Source: Valencia hispanica (Eukaryota > Chordata > Actinopteri > Cyprinodontiformes > Valenciidae). From it: a DNA stretch of 64,000 nt. A model generated the notes under the pieces. It was given only the letters and a program-made list of their open reading frames with translations. It made no database searches and was not told where the DNA came from. Positions 35,223 through 47,717 of the stretch are shown here, piece after piece. Every line of letters begins with the position of its first letter. Position 1 is the stretch's first letter. The stretch is taken from NCBI GenBank assembly GCA_963556495.2, contig OY747704.1:40048501-40112500 (forward strand). The letters are read 5' to 3'. The position numbers and the translations under genes are program-made.

Positions 35223-38200
35223 GGCTTTCCCGATGGTTTTATGTAAACCTTCTGCTACAACAGTAGACCGGGAAATCTGAGAAATTGGTAAAAAGATAGA
35301 CAGACAGACAGACCAGACCATTGTTAGGACTGGAAACAGATAACAAAAACTTAACTTAGAATGGGTGCTGAAGTCAGACCTGTCTCCAGTTTCATTATGT
35401 GCATAGTTAAGACAACATCTCGAAAAGCCTTCACTGTACAGTTATAACGTCTAAAATACAGCTAGATTTAACACTTGGTTGTGTCTAGTGGTCGGGATTT
35501 CCCCATTTTACGTTTATTATCCAGAAGGTTAGAGAAGAAATAGAGATTCTGAGAAAGTCCAAAGCAAAGACATCAACATCAATATCGCTCCATCTTGCTG
35601 TGTTATGCTTTACCTTTAGAAATAGAAAAGGCCCATTTCAAAGCAGACATTTTTTGTGGGCTTGAAAGAGCACAAAAACAGGTGTATTAACAAGAGCTGC
35701 ATTCCTTTTCTGCAGCTGTGCATTCTGGTTATCTCTAGAACAAGTGTGAAATCAGAACCTGGTCAAATGCAGCCCTTCATAACACACCTGTGCTTGTCTT
35801 ACTTTTTTAAGGAAAAATGTTTGCTGTGAAAGAAGCTCTGTGACTCAAATTTGTCATAGTATCAATGAGTCCAAACAATCCTCCGGGGTATACAATATTA
35901 ACTTGGTAAGTATAAAATACCATCGGTCATTTAACTGCTACATAAGTGAAATCATATAAACTCAATAAAGGGAGCTTTATTGTGGGGTTGGAAATGTGCA
36001 GCCAAAATAAGCACAGCTGTTCGGTGACTTTCTGTGCAGTGAGACAGTCAGCTACTTTCAAAAGATCTTGCTTGACCCCTTAAAATGTGTCTAGATGTGA
36101 TCAAAGACAAATAAATCTGCTTATAAGATTCAATTATCTAATCTATTTCAAATCAAACTTCTTGTTGACTTCATTGTTTCTTCTAAAATTTGTTTCTCAT
36201 TGAAGTACTCCATGTAGGACATGCATATTTCTGTGCCATGTTTCATTGAGAACTGTTTGGTCCCAGATCAGGTTTTGTACTTGCTCCCCATGCTTGTAAT
36301 CACAGGGAACTGGTTACTATCAGTCGCCATCTCAGACAGAATAAAAACAGCTAAACAGAAACATACATGACTGATTCTCTTAGGGATAACTGTCACGAAG
36401 CAAACACTGACTGTATCCAAAGGAGACAACAAACTCTGAATTTGTTCAGAATACCAGTAAAAGGAGACAAATGCAGTACAGCATGACTACTTCAGGTAAC
36501 CCCATGTGAAGTACAGTGGATCCCTGGTATGTTTGTGATCCCCTCTGAAACGCTTAAAACTGCCTATTTTAGTAGTTCACACACCAAATATACGTTTATA
36601 TTCATTAATATGCACAGTGGAATTTGTCTTGGTATTACCGCAGAAGCTAACATCCACCGTCTTCCTAGTCTCTGCTCTTGTCTCCGCTCAGCTATTGAGA
36701 TTTTTATGATCACAAAGATAAACCTTATTTGAACAATCCTGTTAAACAACAGGTATGCAGATGAACTGAGCTGAAAAAATAATTATTGACATCCATCCAT
36801 ACGGAAAACCTCCAAAAACCCTTGAAGATATCCTGATTAAGCTACCCCAGCAAAATCTTTTTGGATGAGGAGAAATAAAAGCTTCCTATGTGTATTTATT
36901 TATAACAGAAGAATGAGTGAGAATGGGATTTTTTCAGGTGTGTTGAAGAAGAGACCGATCTAAAAGTTGCAGGACACTGGGCCTTCGAGGACTAGAATTT
37001 GACATTTAAATCCAACAAAAGTGGTCTAAATTTTTGCAATTCCCTTTTAGCATAAATTGGACTAGTTAATAAATGTATACAAAATTGGACGTCTGTAGTT
37101 TTGGGCAAACTTTGGCAGGTTTCTACTTTTTTTGCATCCATGTCCTTAATTATGAAGGTTAACACATGCTAGTCTTGCTTCAGTGGCATGTTTTCCTATT
37201 TTTATATCTTTGAAGAGTGGCTAAGAGATAAAGGGGCCTATGTGGAACATTACATTTCATACCCATGTGAAACAGGAAGTCGGTATAAGAACTTAAAAGT
37301 TTAAAATTTTAAATTTAAGTGTTAAATTTAGTTGGATTTTCTAGAGGTCAATAACTGTCGCATTGATGCTTTTATAAAAATCCGTGATATCTCTATTTTT
37401 TCCCACGTAGCAAATATAGACTAAAGATTTTGATGTTAAAAATGCTTTAAGTGTGAGATAATGCTAGTGCAATAAAATATGTTATTTTAGGAGCTTTAAC
37501 ACATCTTTTTCAGGGTGCAAATATACATAGGTGGGTGCTCCATACGCAGATATGAAAGAGAGCTGAGAGATTGAGGGGGGTGTGGCACAGGAAGCATATT
37601 AACTCTATCTGTATTCTAACTTTATTACCTCCCATCTGATCAGCAGAAGCGTCCCCTCCACGCTCACTGGCGATACCCTCTAGCTTTCATTAACAACATG
37701 AATTATGGATTCACTGTTGCATCTAAATGCTAAGTATCACACCACTTAGGATGGAATTTTTGTCATTCTTATATTTATCTCTTTCTTTTCTGTATTTTTC
37801 CACATCACTTCTATGGTCTTACGCAGAGTTACGACATATCATGATTGTTACAGAGCCATTAGGGAGTATGTTGATGAAATTTCCATACAATCATAAGCCC
37901 CTTGAGATTCTGATAGTGAGGACTTCACCAATATTGCACACATGCGCACACAAATGGAATAAAAACCCATGATGAATGCACAAAACAAGTCAATGACTTT
38001 AACAGAAATCAGGTGAAAGAGGGCAAAAAAGAGGAAAGACTGTTCTGGTCAGTTTTGTTCTGCTAGAAATGAACCCACATTGGTATTGTGGTGCAGGTTT
38101 TTAGAGGATACATCAATAGGACAACTGAAACAGGACACTGTATAATAATAGCTCACTAAAAATCTTACAGTGGCTCATAAAGAGCCCAAAATCACTTTAA

Positions 38201-39030
38201 TAGGTGCTGAGATGTTTCCTTTGGTCTAACAAAAAATAAAAAGTCAGGAAGAGAGATTGGGGTTTTGTGCATTATTACAGGTCACTGGATCTGTCCTCAG
38301 CTGAAATGATCCTTAGGACTACTCTCTGAAGTCTCAAACCAAGTCTATCCGTCTGTCCAGCAACTCCTTCATTAGCAGGAATACAAATAGTTCCTCTGCG
38401 GTTGAGTGAATGACATCAACCTCTCATTGGCTGCTTTACGAGCTCCACTGACCAGCGTGAGAAACCATGGGAGTGAAAACCCCGCTAAAACATGGCCAAA
38501 AACCCCAGCTGAAGCTACACATGAGCAGAAGCACACACTGCATCCCACAGGAGATACACCGAATATAAATGCGCGGACAAGCGCACTAAGTATGGAGCAG
38601 CACAGGGTTCAGACCGCACATACTTTCCCATGCTGATGGAGGAGTAACTGAGTTTTATAAGTTGAACTTCCCCTCCTTGCCTCATTTTTTGGGCAAAACC
38701 TTTCTTGGAAACACACACCAAAGACTTTTACAAAACACTTTTAACTGATGATTCAGACTGTTGTAGTTGGAGTATGAACAGAGACCAAACACACATCACA
38801 GAAGACGTTAGGTCTCAGACGATGTCTTTTTTTTTTCCTCCTCCGCAAGTCCATAAAACACCAGATCAGAAGAGAAAGAGGGGGTCAATAAGGGGGCAGA
38901 GATATAGAAACCAAGCAGACTCAATGAGATATAAACAAAAAGATGTGCTCTGGCTAATTGAGGAATTGAATTACTTTGCTGCGTTTATTTCATTTGAATT
39001 TATCCAGACTGTGGGAAAATGTAAGTTCTG
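35223..39030. other. Noncoding stretch, no gene seen
   Basis: No frame has a recognisable domain, and no repeats with clear ends are seen. Frames at 38406-38636 and 38705-39034 are short and unlike known proteins. Confidence 0.4.
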
Positions 39031-39036
39031 CTAAAC

Positions 39037-39850
39037 TATTTATACCCCTTAAACCTCTTCACATTATGTCTTGGTTATAACCACAGATTTTCATGTATTT
39101 TATTGGGATTCTATGTGATGTGATAGATCAACAAAGTAGTGCATAATTAAGAAGTGGAAGAAGAAGGTTTAATGGTATTTGAAACTTTTTCAAAATAAAA
39201 AGTGGCTCAATGTCACAGAAAACCACCGTTCGCACTGGTACAAACCTTTTGGAATTTGTCTCCAACAGCTTTGCACAGGGAAGACACAAGCCACACCACA
39301 CTGCATTTAGATCTGGACTTTGACACAGCCATTTAAAAAAAAGAAGGAAATTTGCTTTGATTTAAACCATTCTATTATAGCTCTGGATTTATGCTTGGGT
39401 TTATTGTGCTGCTGGAAGGTGAATCTCTGCTCCAGTCTCAGATTTTCCAGCTTCTAACAAGTTTCCCACCTGAATTGCCCTGTATTTATATCAATCTATC
39501 TTCCCATCAAATCTGACCAACTTCCTACTTCCTAATACTGAGAAAAAGCATCCCCAAACCATGAGGCAGCCGCCACTATGATTCACTGTGGGACAGGTGT
39601 TTTCAGGGAGATGTGTAGTATTAAATTTCCCACCACACCTAGCATTTTGCACACAAACAGTTTTAGCCTCATATGACCAGCACACTTTCTTCCAAACATT
39701 GACTGCCTATTAACAATGGGCAGATTTGTGGAAAGCATGACTAACGATCCTCCAGAGTTACCATGGACAACTAGACTGCTTTAGTGAATAATGCTCTTAA
39801 ATCCACCTGATTAATGCTAGACGGCAATGTCTTGGTAGATTTGCTGAATC
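39037..39850 (-). mobile_element. Tc1-family remnant, truncated
   Basis: The left side, ACAGATTTTCATGTATTTTA and ATTGGGATTCTATGTGAT, is the subterminal repeat of a common fish Tc1 family also present at 41023, 47718 and 52938. On the minus strand at 39491-39685 the frame reads [13 protein letters not shown], then [11 protein letters not shown], the mid-catalytic strand of a Tc1 transposase. Neither terminus is intact. The frame is broken in several places. Confidence 0.75.
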
Positions 39851-41022
39851 GCTATTATTTTCTATTTTAGATGTCCAAAGCTTTAAATACACATGGAAAA
39901 AAAACTTTAAAAAAAAATCATTACAAAAGGTGGAAAACTTTAAGGGATATGGATACATTTCCACGGCAAATCTACGTAGGTAAAACTCTGAAAAAAATGA
40001 TGACAGCAGTTTTCCACCACATCTCCTGGCTGCCACATGAATGCAAAGGAACAAAGAAAAACACCATCAAATAGAACAACCTGCAGAGAGACAGAAGCTG
40101 GTATGGTCAATCTGTTATCTTACCTTTGAAATCCCCTCGATAAACAACACTTCACTGCATGAACCACCTGTCATTAGATTCTATTCAAACTATGAGCACA
40201 AAGCCCAGACATCAAATGAACCCTTAATGCCATTTTAGCCATCATCATTTCAAGAGTACCCTAATGTGAAAGAAGGTGAGCAGAGAACTGGCTCACCATA
40301 GAAAGCCAAAGGGGCTCATCCAAGACTTTGTAATATAGGAGTGGATCTAATTATACGACTGAGTTTCTGTTATGGTGATTTGACAACCATTATTCAACCT
40401 CATTGCTGAGGAAAATATGATAGTTAAACAGTAGACAGATTTTCTAGGCGCTTGTTTTGGCTTAAATTTGGATTCTGACCTGTTTGCCCTGAGGATGCAC
40501 TGTCATGAACCTGACCTGCATAATTCATAAACTGGGCAAAGATTTCATGATGTGGGACATCCAGGTTTGATGAGGGTTCCCTCAAGACTGATTCTACCTG
40601 AACAGGATTTTCTCCCAAAAGAGGAGTCATCTCAAGCATAATAAAACACCTAAGATAGAAAAAAAACATAGGGTTATACGGGCTATGATTTTACTCCTGT
40701 TTCCATACCTTCATGGAAGATGGTAAAAAACAGAGAAGGACATAGGCAATTCCACCCTTCATCTTTTAATAGGCCCATATTTTTTGTAATTTATGTTGCT
40801 CTCTATGCTTGTTGAACAAATCCCCTGTCCTTTTCCTTTTAATCTCATTACCCCCCAAAGGTGTGCAGCTCTCGGGATAACTGGAGTTCACTAATGCCAA
40901 AATAGTCCTCCACAATCCAGCGCTGACTGCCAGCTACACAATATGCAAAGTGCAGAGCACCTAACTCCCTCTGAATGACACACCAAAGATTTCAACCCTA
41001 AAGCAGAGCACGACCTCACCTA
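39851..41022. other. Noncoding stretch, no gene seen
   Basis: Nothing recognisable apart from A-rich tracts near 39895-39920. The frame at 40424-40669 has no known motif. Confidence 0.4.
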
Positions 41023-41069
41023 CAATGCCTTACAAAATTATTGACCTTTTATCACATTTTGTCATATTA

Positions 41070-41560
41070 AGGCGCGTTACCACTATCTGAACTTCCAGGA
41101 AATTTTATGCTCAGTATGCGCGTGTTACCATTTCACCGAGCCGGCCCGAGTAGCCTACCTTCCTTGGGGTATGTACTCGAAAATTGCCCGGTAGAGTTGC
41201 AGGGCAGGACTTTTGGTTAACTCATGCTCATGCTCAGTGGGAAATTATATCAGCAGACGTTGACAAATAACTGGCATTTGTGAAATTGGAAGAGTTGCTG
41301 GTGATGCACTGTATAACAACATAGCAAACAGAAATGCATCAACTATCCCTGCTTCTTCCATTGAGGACCTGTTGTTATTCTCTGCTGCTGTGGGTGCCTT
41401 TTGACACTGATCAGTGACATCACTCACTGCTGAAATGGTCATGATAAGCTGATGTCTCAGCAAATTTCTTAAAGGGCCAATTTTTTATGAAGAAAACAGC
41501 TGAGAGGACCGGGCCAGCTTATTTACCCTATCAGATTTCCCCTCCAAGGGCCATTGTCCA
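41070..41560. repeat. Unclassified dispersed repeat, copy B (in Tc1 remnant)
   Basis: It interrupts the Tc1 subterminal repeat just after CATATTA. It shares CACTATCTGAACTTCC, the AATTGGAAGAGTTGCTGG-like stretch and GCTGAGAGGA with copy A at 809-1330. No transposase or RNA-promoter box is evident. The right edge is not sharply defined. Confidence 0.65.
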
Positions 41561-42106
41561 ACAAACAAATATGTTTTAATCTAAACCTTTCCATTGTGGA
41601 TCGTATTCAGAGCTGTTGTCCAGCTGGGCAGGTGAACCACATCCTACTTCCCTTTATTTAGCCTTATCCATCTTCCCGTTAATGACTCAGCTTTCTATCC
41701 CAGCAGAAAAAAAAAGGATCCCCACAGCATAATGCTGCTAATATCATGTTCTACCAGTAGGAATATGAGTTCAGCGTCCCTCCACACATATAGTTTCTAA
41801 TGTCTCATCTGACCAAGGAATGATCTTTCATGTGTCCCCAACATGACATGTTACAAACTATAAATAGGAATTCTTATGGCTTTCTTATAAACGATGTTTT
41901 CCTTCTTGCTACTCTTGCAGCATGGCCAGAGCTGCAGCAGTGGATGACTAATAGTTAGCAAACATAAGCTGAGGATCTCTGCAGCTCCTCCTGATTCATG
42001 CCCCTCTCGGCTGCTTCTCTGATTATTGATCCCGTTGGCCAGCCCGTCAGTTTAGGCAATGTCCTCACAGTTTCACATTTGTGGTAGACTGGTGAGTGCT
42101 ATATGG

Positions 42107-42804
42107 TAGTGATCCCCAACCTGGTCACCCTTGACACTCTCTGGTCGCTATGGTAACGATTAAAAATGCCTTTAAACTAACATTTACCTCAAAAACAAAT
42201 ATAAAATGAATAAAACAATACAATCCTTAATCAGTAGGAGCCTGGTGGCTGTTTTTTCGGTAACGAGACAGCCCAGTCTAGGGAAATTTTCTTTTTTCTT
42301 TTTTTAAAGGTGTTGTGGCCACAGTGGCCTTTATTAGCAGTGGACAGAGTGTAAAAGGGGGAAAGAAGTGGCGGAAGAGACATTTGGTAAATGTTCGAGG
42401 GCCGGAGTTGAACCTGGGGCGACCGCTTTGAGGACTGAGGCCTCTGGAAATGCGTTGCCTGTCTCAACCACTACACCACGCGAAGCCCCATGTCCGGGGA
42501 AGCTTTAAAGGTTTCATCGCCTCATTAGAAAACCGGGGACTTGGTGCACTTTGCTAGTTTGTGGGTTTGTGTTTACCAGTGACGTATCACGTGACAGAGG
42601 CAAGCGTCTCTACATGTGTCAAGGGTGAGTTATAGCCAGATGTAACGGAGAGAATCCGGTCAGTTTTCAAATTAAAACATTGTTCAAGTTCAGATAATAA
42701 ATAAAATGGAAAAACTGTAAGTTATCTATTCTTTCTGTTTGGCCCACCACACGGTATCAAATGACCCAAGGCCTGGTACTGGTCCAGGGGGTTGGGGACC
42801 ACTG
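42107..42804. mobile_element. hAT-type nonautonomous element, 698 bp
   Basis: The ends TAGTGATCCCCAACC and GGTTGGGGACCACTG are inverted. Flanks CTATATGG (42099-42106) and CTATGTGG (42805-42812) match at 7 of 8 bases, an aged hAT TSD. It lies within the Tc1 remnant and itself carries a SINE. No transposase is seen. Confidence 0.85.
42285..42489 (-). repeat. tRNA-derived SINE
   Basis: On the minus strand the element opens GGGGCTTCGCG, followed by TGGTGTAGTGG (A-box-like) and GGTTCAACTCC (B-box-like), the internal RNA polymerase III promoter of a tRNA. It ends in an A-rich tail. Flanks GTCTAGGGAA and GTCCGGGGAA match at 8 of 10 bases and are a plausible target-site duplication. It sits inside the hAT element, so it is the youngest layer of a three-level nest. 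Confidence 0.8.
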
Positions 42805-43215
42805 CTATGTGGGATGTGTGCTTGAGATATTGCTTCATAAGCTTATCACTGACCTGTCCGCAATGCTCCTTGGTCTTCAAGATGGAGTCTTTCACAAATG
42901 TTCTCTAAAAAACCTCTGAGGTCTTCAAAGGACACCTGGATTTATACTTGGATTAAATCACACAGCTCTTTGCTAATTAGTTGGCTTCAAAAAGCAACTG
43001 GTTAAACTGGATTTTATGTAGGGCTATTTGAGTAAAGCATGCTCAATACCAATGCATAGCATGCTTCTCGTATTGTTACTTGACGAAATATTCTGAAAAA
43101 CCACAGAGTTTAGCTTATTTTTCACATTTATGCACTACTTTGCATTGGTTTAGCCTCAAAAATTGCATTGCAGTTTGTACTTGTAATGTGACAAAAACTT
43201 TTGCAAGGCACAGTA

Positions 43216-44401
43216 GATCAGCCAAAGCAGGCCTGGTAAATGAATAAGTGTTATCTCTGTCTAACAAACTATAGTTACTAAAAAAATAGGTGGATGACAG
43301 GATGGGGGCACAGAAAGAGGAGAAAAGAATCTAGGAAAGAGAAGACAGGGAGACGAATTAAAGAACCATTAGGTAAGAAAAGTGGACAGCTTCCAGAAGC
43401 CACGAAAACTGTTCTTCGTCTGGAGCCAAAGAACATAGGCAAGGTATTAAAAATGAACCTTCAGTCCATGGCCAGAGAGAGAACAAAACAGAGGAAAGTA
43501 AGTCAGATGCAAAGAATGAGTCTGGAAAGAAGTGCTGAAAAGAAATAGAAGAAATGAAAGAAAAACTGTCAACAGTCACTTCTTCCCTAAGCATCACTTG
43601 CTGCAAGTTTCTGTAATGTTCACTGTACACTATATATAAATATATATATATTTAAAATGGGAGACAAATTGCTTACCCAGGACCCAGAAAAGGCATCAAC
43701 AAGTGAGGCTAAAATCAGTAAAATGGTGAGCCGTAACGGCAGATTCACTTACCTTGATTTAATGAATGAAGAAACATCGGCCGCAACATGGAAAAAGAAA
43801 GAGACAAAGAGACATCAGTTAATTATCCATATAGATAGAAATCTTTTTTCTTATATAGAAAAATGTAATCCCTTTCACACCCAATAGGAAATTAGATGCT
43901 GGCTTAATCTCCTTTGTACATACACCTTATTGTGATCCACACTTACCACTGCAGCAACGGATGATAACAAAACAAGAGCAATGTCTACAAGGGGGAAAAC
44001 TCAGCTAATTGTGCCCAACACATTATTAGGTGACAGAGAAATATGAGAGTAATTTCTAGCAGTCACTGCGTTATGAATTTCTTCATTTTGTGGACAGTCA
44101 ATTAAAACTCTGAAAAGCAATAATTTTGAGCTTACTGAAAAAATGTGTTGTGAAGGCAAACTAGAGGCTTAAAAGTATATTTAAAATCAATATATTTCAA
44201 AGTAAAACAAAGAATTACCCCACTCTCTGCCCGAACAGTTTCTTCAGATGAGTTTTTTTCTCTCTTAAATGTTATGTAAAATTAATAACCCCAAGGAAGA
44301 GCAAATAATTAAGTTTGGGAACAGAAACTAAAAATGGTAATAAGAAGTTTGACACATGACGGAGATAAAGACAACAATTTAACCAGAAGAAAATCCCAAA
44401 C
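43216..44401. other. Noncoding stretch, no gene seen
   Basis: Lys/Glu/Arg-rich frames at 43294-43548 and 43657-43887 reflect A/G-rich DNA and have no domain signature. A short TATATA tract lies at 43630-43650. Confidence 0.4.
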
Positions 44402-45140
44402 ATGTACACGTGCCTGCTGGGCCACCTCTGGTGTGTTGTATCCCCAATTCTGTTCTCTAGCTACACGGATGACATTACATGTAGCAGGGAGGGAATTAGT
44501 CTTTTAAAATATGCGGATGATGTGAGGTGGCCCACATGGAAAGGATGGAGGCTCTTACCCAGTTGTAGTGGAGGACCTAGTGAGAACCTTTAGTGAAAAA
44601 TCACTTGAACTACATATTTCAAAGACAAGGGAGTTGTGCTGTACAGGTGGAGACAGAGCAGCAACTACATTTCAGCTTTTTAAACCCTTTGTCTATTCAG
44701 GGAGATGAGGTTGAACAGGTGGAGTGTTTTAAATATTTGGGGACACAGATGGACACTCATCTGTCCTTCCAACATGCGCTCAGATTTAATGTACAATAAA
44801 GCACTCCAGCGCCTCCATCTCCTCAGGAAGCTAAGGAATTTTAATGTCAGGAAAAAGATCTTAATCATGGTTTACCGGTCACTTTTAGAATCCATTCTCA
44901 CATTTAATATCACATCCTGGTACAACTTTCTCACCAGTAAACAGAAAATAAAACTGTCACGGATTACATATCAAGTGGACAAAAATAATTGGGTCAACAC
45001 AAACTCCACTGGTCCATCTGTATGAGCACTCTGTGATCAGAAACCCACCCTAATCACAGAGGATCCTCCACATCCCCTCCATCATTCTTTTAGTCTTATC
45101 CCATCAGCCAGGAGATACAAAGTCCCACTGGCTCCTTGCA
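44402..45140 (+). pseudogene. L2/CR1-type LINE reverse transcriptase remnant
   Basis: The first frame reads CVVSPILFSSYTDD and then LLKYADD (YADD codons at 44510-44521), the catalytic motif of a non-LTR reverse transcriptase. The second frame, from 44593, has VEQVECFKYLGTQMD. The third, from 44705, has ALQRLHLLRKLRNFNV and then VYRSLLESILTFNITSWY. Together they give the palm, thumb and C-terminal region of an L2-type LINE in the correct order, broken by at least two frameshifts. The 5' part (endonuclease and upstream RT motifs) is absent, as in 5'-truncated LINE copies. It cannot encode active protein. Confidence 0.88.
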
Positions 45141-45418
45141 AAGTAATTTGAATTTGTCATAATGACTAATTTCATAAAAAACATATTAGCAAGAATCTCT
45201 GAAAGGTACAGGGACTCTAAAAGAATGGGAGATAAACAGCTAATTAATGGAGGTTTCACGAGTCGCCCTAATTGCTGTTTGGCTAGGCCTAAGTCACCAG
45301 CCTCTCTAGTTGTCAAGTTCAATGTGACTTGCGATGCTGGACAGAAAACTGACAGAGTAGAGCCAACGAACAGGACCGAGCTAAATCAAAACCTTCTTAC
45401 GAGCGCAGCAAGAGGCTG

Positions 45419-45598
45419 ATGAACAACAGGGACAAGATGTGGGGTGTCAAAACTATAAACAACAATCACGCAAGTGACAGCTACGAGGATATGAGACCGC
45501 TGATGCACACAAACAGGCAGGGGCTCGTCCACACCGAGCCGCAAGCAAACACGTCGAAGCAAACATGCTGCAACTCTCCGGCGGCTTTCAAAACAAAG
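45419..45598 (+). CDS. Candidate first coding exon of an unidentified gene
   Basis: An open frame of 60 codons runs from ATG 45419 to AAG, followed by GT at 45599 (AAG|GTATTA), a possible phase-0 donor. It is open upstream to a TGA near 45348. A second ATG at 45437 has A at -3 and a better start context. The predicted segment is hydrophilic, with an Asp-Ser-Tyr-Glu-Asp stretch, two adjacent Cys and no membrane segment, so it could be a cytosolic N-terminus. The surroundings are richer in G+C and CpG than most of the window. I do not recognise the protein, and no second exon was found downstream, where the DNA is mostly transposon. A chance frame or a pseudo-exon is equally possible. Confidence 0.33.
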
Positions 45599-46086
45599 GT
45601 ATTAATCATCATTACACACATGCACACAAACACAGAGCATGGGTGGGCCGGGGACGGCGAGCCTTGGGACTCATCAGAGAGACACGCTGACACCTTGGCT
45701 CAGCTCTTACTGCTGCTGTCATAGCAACCAAGGTCAAGTGGTCCAAAGCCGGGTGAGCGTGCGCATGCATGGGAGGCAACTGTAAGACGCTCCCAGAAGA
45801 ACGAGCTGGAAATAATGAGCTCGTCCCTGTCAGGATGGTGCAGGAAGTGAAATCCAAATCCCTCAGCTGTGCAACGCAGCACGCTGCTACCTGTCCAGAA
45901 CAACAAGCTGCCGCACTCCAAAATATTTTACCAGACTAGACTACTAAATAACAATTAAGCCCCAAAATAATTGTAGTCTTCTCAGTGTGGTTAATTGCTG
46001 GTTATGCACTGATTGATGCGAGTCATCCAAAATTGCCATTTTGGGAGTTAAATTCATTGAGTGAAACACCTGGGGAAATTGTAAGA
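45599..46086. other. GC-richer flank, no gene seen
   Basis: Two or three overlapping frames on the minus strand (45481-45921) have no known motif. The relative CpG content fits a promoter-proximal region, but no TATA box or other core element could be assigned. Confidence 0.3.
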
Positions 46087-46088
46087 TA

Positions 46089-47616
46089 TAGTGGGGCAAA
46101 AAAGTATTTGGCAGTCACCAATTGTGCAAGTAGTCCCACTTAAACAGATGAGAGGTCTGTAATTTTCATCAGAGGTACACTTCAACTGTGAGAGACAATG
46201 TAAAACAAAAATCCAGGAAATCACATTGTATGATTTTTTTAATTTATACTTGTATAGTGGTGCAGAAAATAAGCATTTGGTCAATAACAAAAGGTCACCT
46301 GAATACTTTATAATGTAACCTTGGTTGCCAATGACAGAGGTCAAACATTCCCTGTTGATCTTTACCAGGTTCCATGCAGATCTTCTTTAGAGCTGGGATG
46401 TTTTGACTTTCAACTCCCTCCACAGATTCTCTGATGGATTGAGGTCTGGAGACTGTCTAGGCCACTCCAGAACCTTGAAATGCTTTTTACGTAGCCATTC
46501 CTTTGTTGCCCTGGCGGCATGTTTGGGATCATTGTCATGCTGAAAGATCCAGCCACGTTTCATCTTCAGTGCTCTCACTGATAAAAGGTTTTTGCCCAGA
46601 ATCTCACAATACATGGCCCTTTTCATCCTTTCCTTAATAAGGATCAGTCATCCTGTCCCCTTTGCAGAAAACCACCCCCAAATGTTTCCACTCCATTACT
46701 TCACATAGGGTATGGGGTTCTTGGGGTGCAACTCAGCATTTTTACTCCTCCAAACACAGCAAGTGGCATTTATACCAAAGAGTTTTACTTTGGTCTCATC
46801 TGACTGCATTACATTCTCCCAATCCTCTCCTGGATCATCCAGATGGTCTCTGGCAAACTTTAGAGAGGCCTGGACATGTGCTGGCTTAAGCAGCAGGACT
46901 TTTCCAGTGCTGCAGGATTTTAATCCATGACAACGTAGTGTGTTACTAATAGTAACCTTTGTTACTGTGGTCCCAGCTCTCTTTAGGTCATTGACCAGTT
47001 CCTTCCATGTAGTTCTGGGCTGTTTCCTTGCTGTTCTCAAGATCATGTGTACCCCACGAGGTGAGATCTTGCATGGAGCCCCTGGTTGAGGTAGATTGTG
47101 AGTGATCTTGTATTTATTCCATTTTCTAGTAGTTGCTCCAACAGTTGATCTCTTCTAACCAAGTTGCTTCCCTATTGTAGATTGGCTCATCCCAGTCTTG
47201 TGCAGCTGTACAATCTTGTCCCTGGTTTCCTTAGACAGCTCTCCGGTCTTGGCCATGGTGGAGGTTGGTGTCTGACTGTTTTAAGGTGTGGACAGGTGTC
47301 TTTTATACAGATAATGAGTTCAAACAGGTTCCATTAATACAACTAATGAGTGGGGGATAGAAGAGCTGAAAGAAGTAACAGGTCTGTGAGGGCCAGAATT
47401 CTTGCTTGTTTGTACATGCTAAATACTTATTTTCTGCACCATTATACAATTTATTTATTTTTTAAATCATGCAATGTGATTTCCTGGATTTTTTTTACAT
47501 TCTGTCTCTCACAGCTGATGTGTATCTATGGTAAAAAAAAATTACAGACCTCGCTCATCTGTAAATGGGACAACTTGCAAAGTCTGTGGCTGCCAAATAC
47601 TTTTTTTGCCCCACTG
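46089..47616 (-). mobile_element. Second Tc1-like transposon, full length, dead
   Basis: The left end reads TAGTGGGGCAAAAAAGTATT and the right end AATACTTTTTTTGCCCCACTG. TA lies outside each end (46087-46088 and 47617-47618). Inverted repeats of about 200 bp (46089-46285 and 47418-47616) share CAGATGAG, GGTCTGTAATTTTCATC and TGCAGAAAATAAG stretches but are clearly diverged. The transposase between them on the minus strand has several stops. It is an older and different family from the element at 28776. Confidence 0.92.
46387..47256 (-). pseudogene. Tc1 transposase pseudogene
   Basis: The frame begins with [14 protein letters not shown] at ATG 47256 and is halted by TAG at codon 34 (47157-47155). 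It reopens through an Arg-rich paired-like DNA-binding region and QSDETKV, the first catalytic Asp. It then meets TAA at 46698 and a further TGA. Past these, in the same frame, come [10 protein letters not shown] and [11 protein letters not shown], the second Asp and the Glu of a DD34E triad with 34 residues between. The final C-terminal part differs from the family and ends in a stop. At least three nonsense codons make it nonfunctional. Confidence 0.9.
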
Positions 47617-47717
47617 TATAAAGCATAAAAAGTCATATTTTGCTATGATGAGAAACGAAGGTCTCAACAACATAATGTGCATTGGAAAACTGCCCCTTAC
47701 AATTTTCCACTTTTAGC

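Larger units (their letters stand above)
41023..43213 (-). mobile_element. Tc1-family remnant containing two insertions
   Basis: The element starts CAATGCCTTACAAAA after TA (41021-41022) and ends TTTTGCAAGGCACAG before TA (43214-43215), so termini and target site fit Tc1/mariner. Inside, fragments such as AGGATCCCCACAGCATAATG and CTCTGCAGCTCCTCCTGATT are the complement of a decayed transposase. The remnant is split by copy B of a dispersed repeat (41070-41560) and by a hAT element (42107-42804). It is old: the terminal repeats are well diverged. Confidence 0.85.

Noticed and set aside
42285..42489. Functional tRNA gene on the minus strand
   Set aside because: A- and B-box-like motifs are present but the clover-leaf is not complete and the unit has a long body and A-rich tail, so it is a SINE.
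43294..43887. Lys/Arg-rich frames resembling a nuclear protein
   Set aside because: Composition follows A/G-rich DNA, and there is no domain, splice site or start context to support a gene.
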